64,000 bases of DNA from contig JAFXCR010000017.1 of NCBI GenBank assembly GCA_017516465.1, forward strand, positions 1 through 64,000, read 5' to 3'. The stretch is from Ruminococcus sp. (GTDB lineage: Bacteria; Bacillota; Clostridia; Oscillospirales; Ruminococcaceae). The position numbers were made by a program, and so were the translations under genes. Under the pieces are notes generated by a model. The model saw nothing but the letters and a program-made list of their open reading frames with translations. It had not been told where the DNA came from and did not search any database. Positions 24,799-33,964 of the stretch are shown in pieces (the first letter of the stretch is position 1; each line of letters starts with the position of its first letter).

Positions 24799-27132
24799 AT
24801 GGATATCTTACTCGTAACATCTTCGTTTAATGATGATATACACGGCAGCGATGATAAGAAGAAAACCGGCTGCGGTATCTCTCTTATCAAACCGGAAAAT
24901 ATCTCAAAATACCGTATCAGCAGCGTTATGACCGACCTCAAGGAAATTACCTGCGAAAAATGTAAGGAAAGACTCGCCAAAAAGATTATCAGATCTGATA
25001 AGAAGGAAATGGCAAAAATCCTTAAGGAAGAACGTGCAAAAGCCAAAAAGGGTATTGAAGATGAGGGTATCGTTCCTCTCGGAAATACTACTGCAAAAAT
25101 AACAAAATCACCCGAGCAGAAACTAAGGGATGAAAAATCAGCAGCTGAGACAGCAAGAAGAGAGGCTGAGGCTAAAAAAGCAGCCGAGGAAGAAGCAGCA
25201 AGAGAAGAAGCCAAAAATGCCGCTGAACGTCAGGCAGCTGGTGCAATTCAGAAAACTATCCCCGGCACCGGTGTTGCCATCGACAACAGTCTTGCTCAGT
25301 TCGCAATAAATATTCCCAAGGAAGAAGAACCCGTAAAGGAAGATGTTCAGGATGACTTCCTCGCTCAGTTCGCTATCCAGAAACCGGTAGAAGAAGAACC
25401 TGAGGAAGAAGCTCCTGCCGTTCAGGATGACTTCCTCGCTCAGTTCGCTATACCTACACCAAATGAAGAACCTGAACAGCTGGATTATCTGTCCGCTGAC
25501 AATTACAGTTACGATGATTCCACCGGTATGTACGAATCTGACTCCACTATTGTAAATGTATCTGAGGATGAGCTTATAAACATCAATGAACAGGAACAAC
25601 CGGCAGAAGCGTCTGAAATCCCTGTTGACAGAAACTCTGAATGGGATTTCGTGGCAAATCAGATATTCGGTTTTGAAGGCACAACAGCTCCAGAATCCGA
25701 ACCGCAGCCCACAGAAATGGAAGAGCTTTCTATGCCTTCACAGACTGCTGCTCCGGAATCTCTCCGCAGCAATGACACACAACCTTCACTTCCTGTACTT
25801 GATGATATCACTCCTCCCGTTCTTGATGATATTGCTCCCCCCGCATACAGCAAGCCCACACCTCAGGTATACGAAAGCGTTTCTGCTCCCGTTCTTGACG
25901 ATATGTATGCACCGGTTACCGATGAAATGGCAATACCAGAGGTTCCCGTTCTCAATGGTATCTCTTCATTCCAGAAGGAAGAAATTCCTCAGCCCGAAGC
26001 TGTAAAGGAAGAAACTTCCGATTACGGATTTGATAACTTTGAAATCCCTGAGGTCCCTGTACTGAACAGCATTTCATCTGTTGCTGAAATTCCGAAAATC
26101 ATCGCAGAAGAAGCTTACGAGGAAACATACGAAGAAGAAGCTTATGTGGATGAATCCTGCGAGGAATCTTACGAAGAAGAAACTTACACTGAACCCTATG
26201 AGGAAGAAGCTTACGAGGAATCACCCCAGACTGCTCCAGTTCAGCAGACGCCTTTTGTTCAGCAGACTCCAGCTCAGCAGATTCCTGTGCAGTCAGTTCC
26301 GGTTCAGCAGGCACCTATACAGTCAATTCCGGTTCAGCAGGCTCATGTACAGCCAGTCCCCATGCAGCAGGCTCCCGTCCAGTCTGCTCCTGCACAGACA
26401 GTTCCGTTCACTCAGCCACAGGTTATCAATGTTCCGCAGATTACAGGCTACGACCAGAACGGTCAGCCAGTCTATACATATATCCAGATGCAGCTCACCG
26501 GCTACGACCAGAACGGTCAGCCTATATACAATCCGGCTCCCGGACAGCAGATGCCTGTTCCGCAACAACAGATACCTCAGCGCAGACCTATGATGGGTAT
26601 GAGCAATACAATGGGCGGACAGATGGGTGCAAATATCCAGAAACCTTTTGTACAGCTTGACGCTCCTACACAGACTCCTGCATATATCAAAGCAAAGCTT
26701 GGTATTCAGGACTCAGACGGTCAGTATATTCAGCCTTCTGCAAACATCTCCAAGATCGCTGTGAATCCCCACGCACGAGAAACCTCAAAGGCATTTGTAA
26801 ACGCTATCTCAAACTCCAAGGATTACGCAAACAAGAATCTTATAGAAACTCAGGGACTCCGTGCAAACTCCCCTGTTCTTTCTTCCGTTGAGGATGTCCT
26901 CTCTCAGATGGGTGACAACTCCCTCAAGAACAGAAGAAAGGTAGAACAGACAGAGGTCAAGCTCGGTTCTGAGTACAAATCTCCTGCTGCAAGACCTTCT
27001 GCTCCGAGACCTGCATACAAGAAACCGGAAGAAGATATCAGATTCATGACAAAATCTGAGCTTAAGGATAAGAAAAAGCAGGATAAATATGCAGCAAAAT
27101 TCAAGAAAGATCTCGCTAAGAGAGGCTTCTGA
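24799..27132 (+). CDS. Large repetitive scaffold-like protein with zinc-ribbon-like N-terminus
   Basis: A 777-residue cytosolic protein I cannot name. Residues 15-55 hold His15, Cys25, Cys52 and Cys55 in an H-x9-C-x26-CxxC layout (TGCG...ITCEKC), like a small zinc ribbon. Then come a Lys/Glu/Ala coiled coil (about 75-155), three D/N-x-LAQFAI motifs (near 165, 188, 213), PVLDDI and IPEVPVLN repeats, an acidic Glu/Tyr run (about 435-475), a Gln/Pro/Val-rich tract, two TGYDQNGQP motifs (near 548 and 567) and a basic C-terminus. Start 24799 has GGAG six bases upstream. Low-complexity and repeated short motifs suggest a multivalent scaffold; this is inference. Confidence 0.7.
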   Translation: MDILLVTSSFNDDIHGSDDKKKTGCGISLIKPENISKYRISSVMTDLKEITCEKCKERLAKKIIRSDKKEMAKILKEERAKAKKGIEDEGIVPLGNTTAKITKSPEQKLRDEKSAAETARREAEAKKAAEEEAAREEAKNAAERQAAGAIQKTIPGTGVAIDNSLAQFAINIPKEEEPVKEDVQDDFLAQFAIQKPVEEEPEEEAPAVQDDFLAQFAIPTPNEEPEQLDYLSADNYSYDDSTGMYESDSTIVNVSEDELININEQEQPAEASEIPVDRNSEWDFVANQIFGFEGTTAPESEPQPTEMEELSMPSQTAAPESLRSNDTQPSLPVLDDITPPVLDDIAPPAYSKPTPQVYESVSAPVLDDMYAPVTDEMAIPEVPVLNGISSFQKEEIPQPEAVKEETSDYGFDNFEIPEVPVLNSISSVAEIPKIIAEEAYEETYEEEAYVDESCEESYEEETYTEPYEEEAYEESPQTAPVQQTPFVQQTPAQQIPVQSVPVQQAPIQSIPVQQAHVQPVPMQQAPVQSAPAQTVPFTQPQVINVPQITGYDQNGQPVYTYIQMQLTGYDQNGQPIYNPAPGQQMPVPQQQIPQRRPMMGMSNTMGGQMGANIQKPFVQLDAPTQTPAYIKAKLGIQDSDGQYIQPSANISKIAVNPHARETSKAFVNAISNSKDYANKNLIETQGLRANSPVLSSVEDVLSQMGDNSLKNRRKVEQTEVKLGSEYKSPAARPSAPRPAYKKPEEDIRFMTKSELKDKKKQDKYAAKFKKDLAKRGF

Positions 27133-27186
27133 TAAAAAATAATACAAGCGGTTTAAAAACTGCTGTAACGAAATGAGGTACACACT

Positions 27187-28257
27187 TTGGCTTATGATGA
27201 GATATATAATGAACTTAAAGAAAAAATGACCGACGACAAAGCCGCTAATGAGGCCATGCTCAAAAAGGAATTTGAACGCTTCCTCAACGAAAGAAACGAC
27301 AACGGAACAAACGCTGCCGCTAAGCTTATAATGGAAAATATGCCCGAGGATATGCGTGATGAAATCCTTCGTATTACTCATATTGACGGCATCGGTCTGG
27401 AAGAATATTACGGAAAAATCGACAAGCTCATTGATGAACACAATATCAACGAGGCAAAAATCCTTGCAGAAAAGCTCTACAAGAAAATTATCCTCGATTT
27501 CAAGGAAACTGAAAAGGAAAAATTCGTATCATTCAGAAACCCCTTCGAGGATAATCTCTGCCAGACGCTTTTCAAATCAGAAAAAACTCTTACCCGCACT
27601 CCCTTTGATTTTCCGAAATTCATCACAACCTACGCTTATATACTCACTGAGGCAGGATCTCCCTACGATGCTATTCCGGTTCTCCAGAAGGCTATGGAAT
27701 ACAATCCCGTTGACTGCGGACCAAAATTTGAGCTTGCAGAAGTTTACAAGAAGCTGAGAAACAAAAAGCGTCTTATTGAACTCACAATTGAAACTCTCAG
27801 GGTTGCTTCTTCACCTCAGGCTATCGCACGCTGCTATGCCAATATGGGATATATCCTTACGGATTTCGGCGAATTCGACGATGCTGTTGCATTCTATACA
27901 GCAAGTGCAATGGCTGATCCAAATCCTGCAATCCCAAGGGAAATGCAGCATCTTGCTGACCTCAAGGGTTCTCCTATCCAGTATGTCGGACGTGAGAAAA
28001 TCAAAGAAGTTCTGGAAAAGTATGATATGACATTCGGCCCCAATCAGGAGGTTGTAAACGTTGCAGCACAGCTCGCTGCATACTATCTCGGGCAGAAAAA
28101 TATCAAGTATGCTCTCAACGCAATGAAAATCACCTACGGTCTTACAAGAGATCAGGAACTCCGTAAGGTTATACTTAAGTATGAAGGAGTCGTTTTCCCC
28201 GAAGATACTAAGAAACCTGATATAACTCAGACCGTCAACGAAAATCCTGAAGAATAA
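27187..28257 (+). CDS. TPR-repeat protein
   Basis: A 356-residue soluble helical protein. Residues about 150-250 contain TPR-like helix pairs (GSPYDAIPVLQKAMEYNPVDCGPKFELAEVYKKL; CYANMGYILTDFGEFDDAVAFYTASAMADPN). The start is TTG with GAGG seven bases upstream; the next ATG is 13 codons inside and lacks a good ribosome site. It follows the scaffold-like gene by 54 bp with no terminator between, so the pair is probably one transcript. TPR domains bind short peptide motifs, and the partner is full of repeated short motifs, so an interaction is plausible. Confidence 0.75.
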   Translation: MAYDEIYNELKEKMTDDKAANEAMLKKEFERFLNERNDNGTNAAAKLIMENMPEDMRDEILRITHIDGIGLEEYYGKIDKLIDEHNINEAKILAEKLYKKIILDFKETEKEKFVSFRNPFEDNLCQTLFKSEKTLTRTPFDFPKFITTYAYILTEAGSPYDAIPVLQKAMEYNPVDCGPKFELAEVYKKLRNKKRLIELTIETLRVASSPQAIARCYANMGYILTDFGEFDDAVAFYTASAMADPNPAIPREMQHLADLKGSPIQYVGREKIKEVLEKYDMTFGPNQEVVNVAAQLAAYYLGQKNIKYALNAMKITYGLTRDQELRKVILKYEGVVFPEDTKKPDITQTVNENPEE

Positions 28258-28263
28258 GAATTA

Positions 28264-28287
28264 AAGGACACGGTACGCCGTGTCCTT
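28264..28287 (+). terminator. Terminator after the TPR gene
   Basis: A perfect 10-bp stem (AAGGACACGG / CCGTGTCCTT, TACG tetraloop) directly followed by T-rich sequence. Confidence 0.92.
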
Positions 28288-28315
28288 TTTTTGTGCATAC
28301 AACATCTTAAACATA

Positions 28316-28339
28316 AACGGACAGCCAAAGCTGTCCGTT
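28316..28339 (-). terminator. Terminator of prfB
   Basis: A perfect 10-bp stem (AACGGACAGC / GCTGTCCGTT) eight bases past the prfB stop codon. The T-run on the minus strand is broken (TTTATGTTT). Confidence 0.75.
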
Positions 28340-28346
28340 ATTTTCA

Positions 28347-29465
28347 TTATTTCTCAAGAGTTCCATGAGACAGGGACTTAAGATATGCGTTAATAAAGCC
28401 ATCGATATCGCCGTCCATAACTGCCTGAATATTACCGTTTTCAAAGCCTGTTCTATGGTCCTTAGCAAGGGTATAGGGCATGAACACATAGGAACGTATC
28501 TGTGATCCCCATGCAATCTGGTTCTGAACGCCCTTGATATCCTCAATCTTTTCGAGATGTTCACGTTCCTTGATTTCAATAAGCTTTGAACGGAGCATCT
28601 TCATTGCATAATCCTTATTCTGGTACTGGCTTCGCTGAGTCTGGCAGGAAACAACGATACCTGTGGGTTTATGGATAAGACGTACAGCGGAGCTTGTCTT
28701 GTTTACCTTCTGACCGCCTGCACCGCTTGAACGGTAAACCTCCATTTCGATATCCTCAGGACGGATATCAACCTCGATAGAATCGTCGATTTCGGGCATT
28801 ACTTCAAGAGCCGCAAAGGATGTATGACGTCTGCCGGACGAATCGAACGGAGAAATTCTTACAAGACGATGAACACCTGACTCCGACTTCATATATCCGT
28901 AGGCATTTTCACCCTCAATAAGGATTGAAGCAGATTTCACACCAGCGTCGTCTCCGTCAAGGTAGTCCATGAGCGTAACCTTATAATTATGTCGTTCAGC
29001 CCACATATTGTACATTCTATAAAGCATTTCTGTCCAGTCCTGAGCCTCTGTTCCGCCTGCTCCGGCATGGAATGTAAGAATTGCATTTGAGCCGTCGTAC
29101 TCACCTGTAAGAAGCGTGGACAGCTTTTCGTCCTCAAGCTTCTGCTTGAATGCGTCCGATTCAGCCTTTATTTCATCAATGGAGCTGTCATCATCCTCCT
29201 CGATTGAAAGCTCGATAAGAGTGATGAGATCCTCAAGACTTTCGTTGAGTCTGTTGTACTTTTCAATTTTTCTTTCAAGCGATTTCTGTTCCTTAAGAAC
29301 GTTCTGAGAATTTTCGAGATCATCCCAGAAGCCTTCCTTTGCAGTTTCCTCGCTCAGGACGGCAACTCTCTCCTGCGCTGCCTTTATGTTCAGAACATCG
29401 GCAAGCTCCTTCATCTCTTTACGGAAGCCTGTCATTTCTACTCTCAGTTCATCAAGAATAATCAT
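28347..29465 (-). CDS. prfB: Peptide chain release factor 2
   Basis: A 372-residue class I release factor for UGA and UAA codons. It has the domain-2 anticodon-like SPF tripeptide (RISPFDSSGRRHTSFA) and the GGQ loop (SSGAGGQKVNKTSSAVR) that triggers peptidyl-tRNA hydrolysis. The N-terminus is encoded in one frame from MIILDELRVEM, so the programmed +1 frameshift that regulates RF2 in E. coli and many Firmicutes is absent. An in-frame TTG six codons earlier lies within the ribosome-site region, so ATG at 29465 (AAAGGA upstream) is chosen. Confidence 0.96.
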   Translation of the reverse strand: MIILDELRVEMTGFRKEMKELADVLNIKAAQERVAVLSEETAKEGFWDDLENSQNVLKEQKSLERKIEKYNRLNESLEDLITLIELSIEEDDDSSIDEIKAESDAFKQKLEDEKLSTLLTGEYDGSNAILTFHAGAGGTEAQDWTEMLYRMYNMWAERHNYKVTLMDYLDGDDAGVKSASILIEGENAYGYMKSESGVHRLVRISPFDSSGRRHTSFAALEVMPEIDDSIEVDIRPEDIEMEVYRSSGAGGQKVNKTSSAVRLIHKPTGIVVSCQTQRSQYQNKDYAMKMLRSKLIEIKEREHLEKIEDIKGVQNQIAWGSQIRSYVFMPYTLAKDHRTGFENGNIQAVMDGDIDGFINAYLKSLSHGTLEK

Positions 29466-29630
29466 AATTTCAGATCCTTTCAAAAATATACATTTTTATT
29501 ATACCACATTTTACCTGTCACTGCAACGTTTTTTTATAAATTCAGAAAGAAAAAATTGCACAAAAATCAACAGTGTTTTTCTATAAGATACGGTTGTATG
29601 AAAAAATTTATAAAATCGGCTATTTTACTC

Positions 29631-29659
29631 TTGCAAATTTACCGAATTTGTAGTATTAT
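29631..29659 (+). promoter_or_regulatory. Promoter of the GT2 gene
   Basis: TTGCAA (29631-29636), 17-bp spacer, TATTAT (29654-29659), about 76 bp upstream of the GTG start. Between prfB and this promoter nothing else was recognised. Confidence 0.65.
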
Positions 29660-29735
29660 TAATAGTGTATTGGTAGTGATAGCCTCACTGCCGGAAATTC
29701 CGCAGAAAATACAGCGGAAAGTAAGGAGGTATTCC

Positions 29736-30740
29736 GTGAAACTCGTTTCTGTTGTCGTACCATGCTATAATGAACAGGAAGTTCTGCCCATGTTCTACGA
29801 CGAAATAACAAAAACTACTGACAGTATGTCAGAACAATACCCTGAGCTTGAATTTGAATACGTTTTTATCAACGACGGCTCAAAAGACAAAACACTTGAA
29901 ATACTGCGTTCCCTTGCTGATAAGGATAAGCGTGTAAGATATATTTCCTTTTCAAGAAATTTCGGAAAGGAATCAGGAATGTTCGCTGGTCTCCAGAATG
30001 CAAAGGGCGATTTCATCGTCGTTATGGACGCTGACCTTCAGCATCCGCCGTCATTTCTGCCGGAAATGTACAGCTATGTCCGTGACGGTGAGTATGACTG
30101 TGCAACTACCCGTCGTGTAAGCCGTGACGGAGAGTCAAAGATACGTTCATGGTTTGCAAGAAAATTCTATCAGATAATGAACAAGATCTCGCAGACAGAA
30201 ATTGTCGATGGTGCACAGGATTTCCGCTTCATGACAAGACAGATGGTTGACGCTATACTCGACATGAGCGAATACAACCGCTTCTCAAAAGGTATTTTCA
30301 GCTGGGTAGGCTTTAACACAAGATACATCGAATACAAGAACGTTGAGCGTCCTGCTGGTACAAGCTCATGGTCTTTCTGGGGACTTTTCAAGTACTCCCT
30401 TGAAGGAATCATGGCTTTCTCAACTGCTCCGCTGGCAATCTCTTCCCTGCTTGGAATAGTAAGCTGTATTATCGCTTTCATTCTCATGCTCATCACCGTC
30501 ATCAAGACTATCGCTTTCGGTGAGGATGTTGCAGGATACCCTACAACTATATGCGTGATATTCCTTCTCAGCGGACTCCAGCTTTTCTGCACGGGAATCC
30601 TCGGTCAGTATCTCTCAAAAACTTACCTTGAAACCAAACGCAGACCTATCTACATTGCCAAGGAAACTGATGAATCCTACCGCAGCAGAAAAAACAGGAC
30701 TGACGCAGAAAACAGCGATTCTTCCGCTGAAACTGAATAA
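29736..30740 (+). CDS. Membrane-linked family 2 glycosyltransferase
   Basis: A 334-residue GT2 enzyme of the DPM1/GtrB type. The N-terminal GT-A domain has VVVPCYNEQEVLP, NDGSKD (about 46-50) and the metal-binding DAD (98-100) in VVMDADLQHPPS. Two membrane helices follow in the C-terminal third (about 235-260 and 270-300). Such enzymes load a sugar onto a polyprenyl phosphate at the inner membrane face for later transfer outside. The start is GTG at 29736 with AAGGAGG six bases before it; the longer frame has no family match. The GtrA and GT-C-like genes at 54.3-56.8 kb are candidate partners. Confidence 0.9.
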   Translation: MKLVSVVVPCYNEQEVLPMFYDEITKTTDSMSEQYPELEFEYVFINDGSKDKTLEILRSLADKDKRVRYISFSRNFGKESGMFAGLQNAKGDFIVVMDADLQHPPSFLPEMYSYVRDGEYDCATTRRVSRDGESKIRSWFARKFYQIMNKISQTEIVDGAQDFRFMTRQMVDAILDMSEYNRFSKGIFSWVGFNTRYIEYKNVERPAGTSSWSFWGLFKYSLEGIMAFSTAPLAISSLLGIVSCIIAFILMLITVIKTIAFGEDVAGYPTTICVIFLLSGLQLFCTGILGQYLSKTYLETKRRPIYIAKETDESYRSRKNRTDAENSDSSAETE

Positions 30741-30760
30741 TCTCCGGAGGTACGGCTTCA

Positions 30761-31846
30761 TTGAGTAAGCATATGAAATTTATCGTCACGGTGCTTTTCG
30801 CAGTCATCCTGCTTCTCACTGCCGCAATACTGAAATTCTACTCCGATACTGGAAAAAGCACGGGTGAAGGCTCTGCCAAAATTGATGTGGAAAAAAAACT
30901 CGGCAGCGATTCCAAGGGGAACAGAATCTTCGAGGACAGCAGCGGACTTTACGGCGTTATCGACACCAACGAGCGTGTAGTGATAGATCCTCAGTGGATT
31001 GAACTGAAATTCGTTGGCGATAACCTCTGCATGGTCTCCAGACGTCTTAACGGAAAACTCATGACAGGCTGCATTGACTACGAGGGAAATATCGTTGTTC
31101 CCATGATATACCGTGACATTATAAAACAAAGCCGTGGAAATTTCGTGTTTTATACAGCCTACCCTGCGGCAGGAGATTCTTGCGTACTATATGATATAAA
31201 CTTCGCTCCCCTGTTCAGACGCTCATGGGAAAGCTGTTCCCTTGCAGAGGACGAAATGATCCTGACCAGTCCAAACGGAACCTATACATATAATGTGGAC
31301 TATACCGGACTTACTCTGAAAAATACCGTTGTAAACGGAACAGCTCTGGACTGCAGCTATCAGCTCAGCGTCCAGAATACGGCTATCCTTTCAGAGCTTG
31401 ATCCCGATATGCTCGACGCTTTATGTGTCAGCTCCGGAAAATACATAGAATACGCCTTTACCGGCAGCCGTGAGTATCTTTCAAATGTGCGTACGGATGA
31501 AAAATCAGTTTTCACAACAATTTTTCCCGACGATAAAAAAATTCTTTCAAAAAAACTCACAGGATTTTCAGATATCAGGATATATAAAATCAGTTCCGAT
31601 GACGATAAGCCGCACTATACCGTTTCAATGACGGCAAATGCCGAAATAGCCTACACTGACGATGAGGACAAGCCTCAGACTCTTGAAGGCAGTTACAGAG
31701 CAATTATCGAATTCTGCGGAACATCAGCCAACGATCTTGCGGCAGTTTCAGGAAAATTCCAGCAAAGCACTCCTGATTACCCTGCACCGCCGGATCCGGA
31801 AAATAATACCGAAAATCAGGATGCCACAGCTGAAGCTGCAGGCTGA
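30761..31846 (+). CDS. Membrane-anchored WG-repeat-like protein
   Basis: A 361-residue protein with one N-terminal membrane helix (about 5-24) and an extracytoplasmic part. Residues 50-115 resemble WG repeats (SGLYGVIDTNERVVIDPQW; GCIDYEGNIVVPMIYRDI), short beta repeats of unknown binding function. The C-terminus is Pro/Asp/Asn/Glu-rich. The start is TTG with GGAGG ten bases upstream, 20 bp after the GT2 gene, so the two are co-transcribed. It may assist a cell-surface process fed by the GT2 enzyme; that is only suggested by position. Confidence 0.75.
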   Translation: MSKHMKFIVTVLFAVILLLTAAILKFYSDTGKSTGEGSAKIDVEKKLGSDSKGNRIFEDSSGLYGVIDTNERVVIDPQWIELKFVGDNLCMVSRRLNGKLMTGCIDYEGNIVVPMIYRDIIKQSRGNFVFYTAYPAAGDSCVLYDINFAPLFRRSWESCSLAEDEMILTSPNGTYTYNVDYTGLTLKNTVVNGTALDCSYQLSVQNTAILSELDPDMLDALCVSSGKYIEYAFTGSREYLSNVRTDEKSVFTTIFPDDKKILSKKLTGFSDIRIYKISSDDDKPHYTVSMTANAEIAYTDDEDKPQTLEGSYRAIIEFCGTSANDLAAVSGKFQQSTPDYPAPPDPENNTENQDATAEAAG

Positions 31847-31876
31847 TCCGGAAATATACAGATTGGAGATTATAAT

Positions 31877-32377
31877 ATGTCAAAAAAAGTTGCAGTTATC
31901 ATGGGAAGTGCAAGTGACTTCCCCGTTGTAAAATCGGCCCTCACAGAGCTTAAAAAGTACGGTGTTGAATTTGAATGCCGCATTATGAGTGCACACAGAA
32001 CACCAGCAGAGGCAGCAGATTTCTTCAGAAACGCAAGAAGCAACGGCTTCGGTGCTATCATCTGTGCCGCCGGAATGGCAGCTCATCTCGCAGGTGCAGC
32101 AGCAGGAAATACTTCCCTTCCTGTTATCGGAATCCCCATGATGTCAAAGGCTCTTGACGGCATGGACGCTCTCCTCGCAACAGTTATGATGCCCCCCGGA
32201 GTTCCCGTGGCAACAGTAGGTATCAACGGTGCAAAAAATGCCGCTGTCCTTGCTGTTCAGATTCTTGCAGTCTCAGACGACGAGCTTGCCGCAAAGCTTG
32301 ACGCCGAAAAGGAAAAAATGGCTGACGGAGTACGACAGAGCGACGCTGATCTCCAGAAGGAGATTGAAAACGTCTGA
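31877..32377 (+). CDS. purE: N5-carboxyaminoimidazole ribonucleotide mutase
   Basis: A 166-residue cytoplasmic enzyme of purine synthesis. It has the PurE start VAVIMGSASDFPVVK, the SAHRTP motif (about 39-44), the AAGMAAHLAGAAA stretch and ALDGMDALLATVMMPPGVPVATVGI, all typical of class I PurE, which rearranges N5-CAIR to CAIR. No purK gene for making N5-CAIR lies beside it. GGAG precedes ATG. It is the first of the purine genes in this region and precedes purF by about 110 bp. Confidence 0.95.
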   Translation: MSKKVAVIMGSASDFPVVKSALTELKKYGVEFECRIMSAHRTPAEAADFFRNARSNGFGAIICAAGMAAHLAGAAAGNTSLPVIGIPMMSKALDGMDALLATVMMPPGVPVATVGINGAKNAAVLAVQILAVSDDELAAKLDAEKEKMADGVRQSDADLQKEIENV

Positions 32378-32420
32378 TAAATAAAATTAACGGAACTGAT
32401 ATCACTGAATAAACCTGCCC

Positions 32421-32450
32421 CCCTGACTTCCGGATAACGGACGCTCAGGG
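32421..32450 (+). promoter_or_regulatory. Hairpin in the purE-purF gap
   Basis: CCCTGA/TCAGGG (32421-32426 with 32445-32450) encloses TCCG/CGGA. No T-run follows. It may be an RNA-processing or regulatory element; no purine riboswitch core was seen. Confidence 0.35.
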
Positions 32451-32489
32451 ACTATCAGGAAATTTTAAAAAATTATGGGAGAATAATCT

Positions 32490-33929
32490 ATGGGAGGATT
32501 TTTTGGAGCAGCTTCTGAAAATGACTGCGTGACCGATGTTTTTTTCGGTACAGACTACCACTCACATCTCGGTACAAGACGAGGAGGTATGACCTCATAT
32601 AACGAAAAGCTGGGCTTTCAGCGTAACATTCACAGCATTGAAAACTCTCCGTTCAGAACAAAGTTTGAAAACGATGTTGTGAAAATGGAGGGAAATCTCT
32701 GCATCGGCTGTATCAGCGATACTGATCCACAGCCTATTCTTGTCCGTTCCAAGTTGGGACTTTACGCTATCTGCTCTATCGGCATAATCCGCAACGCTGA
32801 GGAACTCGTTCAGGAACTCCTTGAAAACGGATGTGCAAACTTTGAAACCATGAGCAGCGGAAGCATCAACTCCGGAGATCTTATCGGTGCTCTGATAGCC
32901 CAGAGAGATTCTTTCGTGGAAGGTATCCGCTACGCTCAGGAAAAGATAAAAGGCACTATGTCCCTTATCATCCTGACTAAAACAAGCATTATCGCCGCAA
33001 GAGATACATACGGCAGGCTTCCCATTATAATCGGAAAGCGTGAAGACGGCTACTGTATCACTACTGAATCTTTCGCAGCACAGAAGCTCGGATACAACAT
33101 CTTCCGTGAGCTTGACGCCGGAGAAATTGCAGAAATCACCTCCGCCGGCTGTAACACTCTTAGCAAGGGCGACTCTTCAAAAATGAAGATATGCACCTTC
33201 ATGTGGACTTACTACGGTTATCCTACTGCTTCATACGAGGGAATAAACGTTGAGGTAATGAGAACACGCAACGGCGAAATCATGGCTGAAAACGACATCA
33301 GGGCAGGACGTCTTCCCGATGTAGACTATATATGCCCCATCCCCGACTCGGGAACTCCGCACGCTATCGGATATGCAAACAAAAGCGGAATCCCCTTTGC
33401 ACGTCCCTTTATAAAGTATACCCCGACATGGCCAAGAAGCTTTATGCCTTCTAATCAGAAAATGCGCAGTCATGTTGCAAAAATGAAGCTTATCCCTGTA
33501 CATGAGCTCATTGCAGGCAAAAAGCTCCTCTTTATCGACGACAGTATCGTAAGAGGCACTCAGCTCCGTGAAACAGTAGAATTCCTCTACGAAAACGGTG
33601 CAAAAGAGATCCATGTGAGATCAGCCTGCCCGCCAATCATGTACAGCTGCAAATATCTGAATTTCTCACGAAGCACCTCGGAAATGGAGCTGATCGCCCG
33701 TCAGATCATCAACGAGCTTGAAGGCGATGAGGGGACAAAATATATTTCCGAATACTGCTCCTCTGATACCGAAAGAGGAAGAAAACTCCGTGAAGAAATT
33801 GCCCGCAGACTCAAGCTTACATCCCTTGAATTCCAGACTCTTGAAGGAGCTCAGAAGGCAGTCGGTATACCTGAATGCAGTCTCTGCTCATACTGCTGGA
33901 GTGGGCAGGAGTATCCAATTCATCCGTAA
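32490..33929 (+). CDS. PurF-like amidophosphoribosyltransferase lacking the glutaminase cysteine
   Basis: A 479-residue PurF homologue. The phosphoribosyltransferase half is intact, including the PRPP loop [16 protein letters not shown] (346-361). Cysteines 235, 387, 463 and 466 match the places of the four Fe-S ligands of B. subtilis PurF. The glutaminase half is altered: the catalytic Cys that should follow Met is Gly (MGGFFG), and the GHNGN active-site region reads CSIGII. A stop codon two codons upstream rules out a missed N-terminus. It probably makes phosphoribosylamine from PRPP with ammonia from solution or another protein. It lies between purE and purM. Confidence 0.88.
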   Translation: MGGFFGAASENDCVTDVFFGTDYHSHLGTRRGGMTSYNEKLGFQRNIHSIENSPFRTKFENDVVKMEGNLCIGCISDTDPQPILVRSKLGLYAICSIGIIRNAEELVQELLENGCANFETMSSGSINSGDLIGALIAQRDSFVEGIRYAQEKIKGTMSLIILTKTSIIAARDTYGRLPIIIGKREDGYCITTESFAAQKLGYNIFRELDAGEIAEITSAGCNTLSKGDSSKMKICTFMWTYYGYPTASYEGINVEVMRTRNGEIMAENDIRAGRLPDVDYICPIPDSGTPHAIGYANKSGIPFARPFIKYTPTWPRSFMPSNQKMRSHVAKMKLIPVHELIAGKKLLFIDDSIVRGTQLRETVEFLYENGAKEIHVRSACPPIMYSCKYLNFSRSTSEMELIARQIINELEGDEGTKYISEYCSSDTERGRKLREEIARRLKLTSLEFQTLEGAQKAVGIPECSLCSYCWSGQEYPIHP

Positions 33930-33964
33930 TCCCATGGAAATATTTATATAAGGAGATTTTTACA

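Noticed and set aside
31847..32489. Purine riboswitch before purE or purF
   Set aside because: The conserved loops and core of the guanine/adenine class are absent; only a simple hairpin is present.
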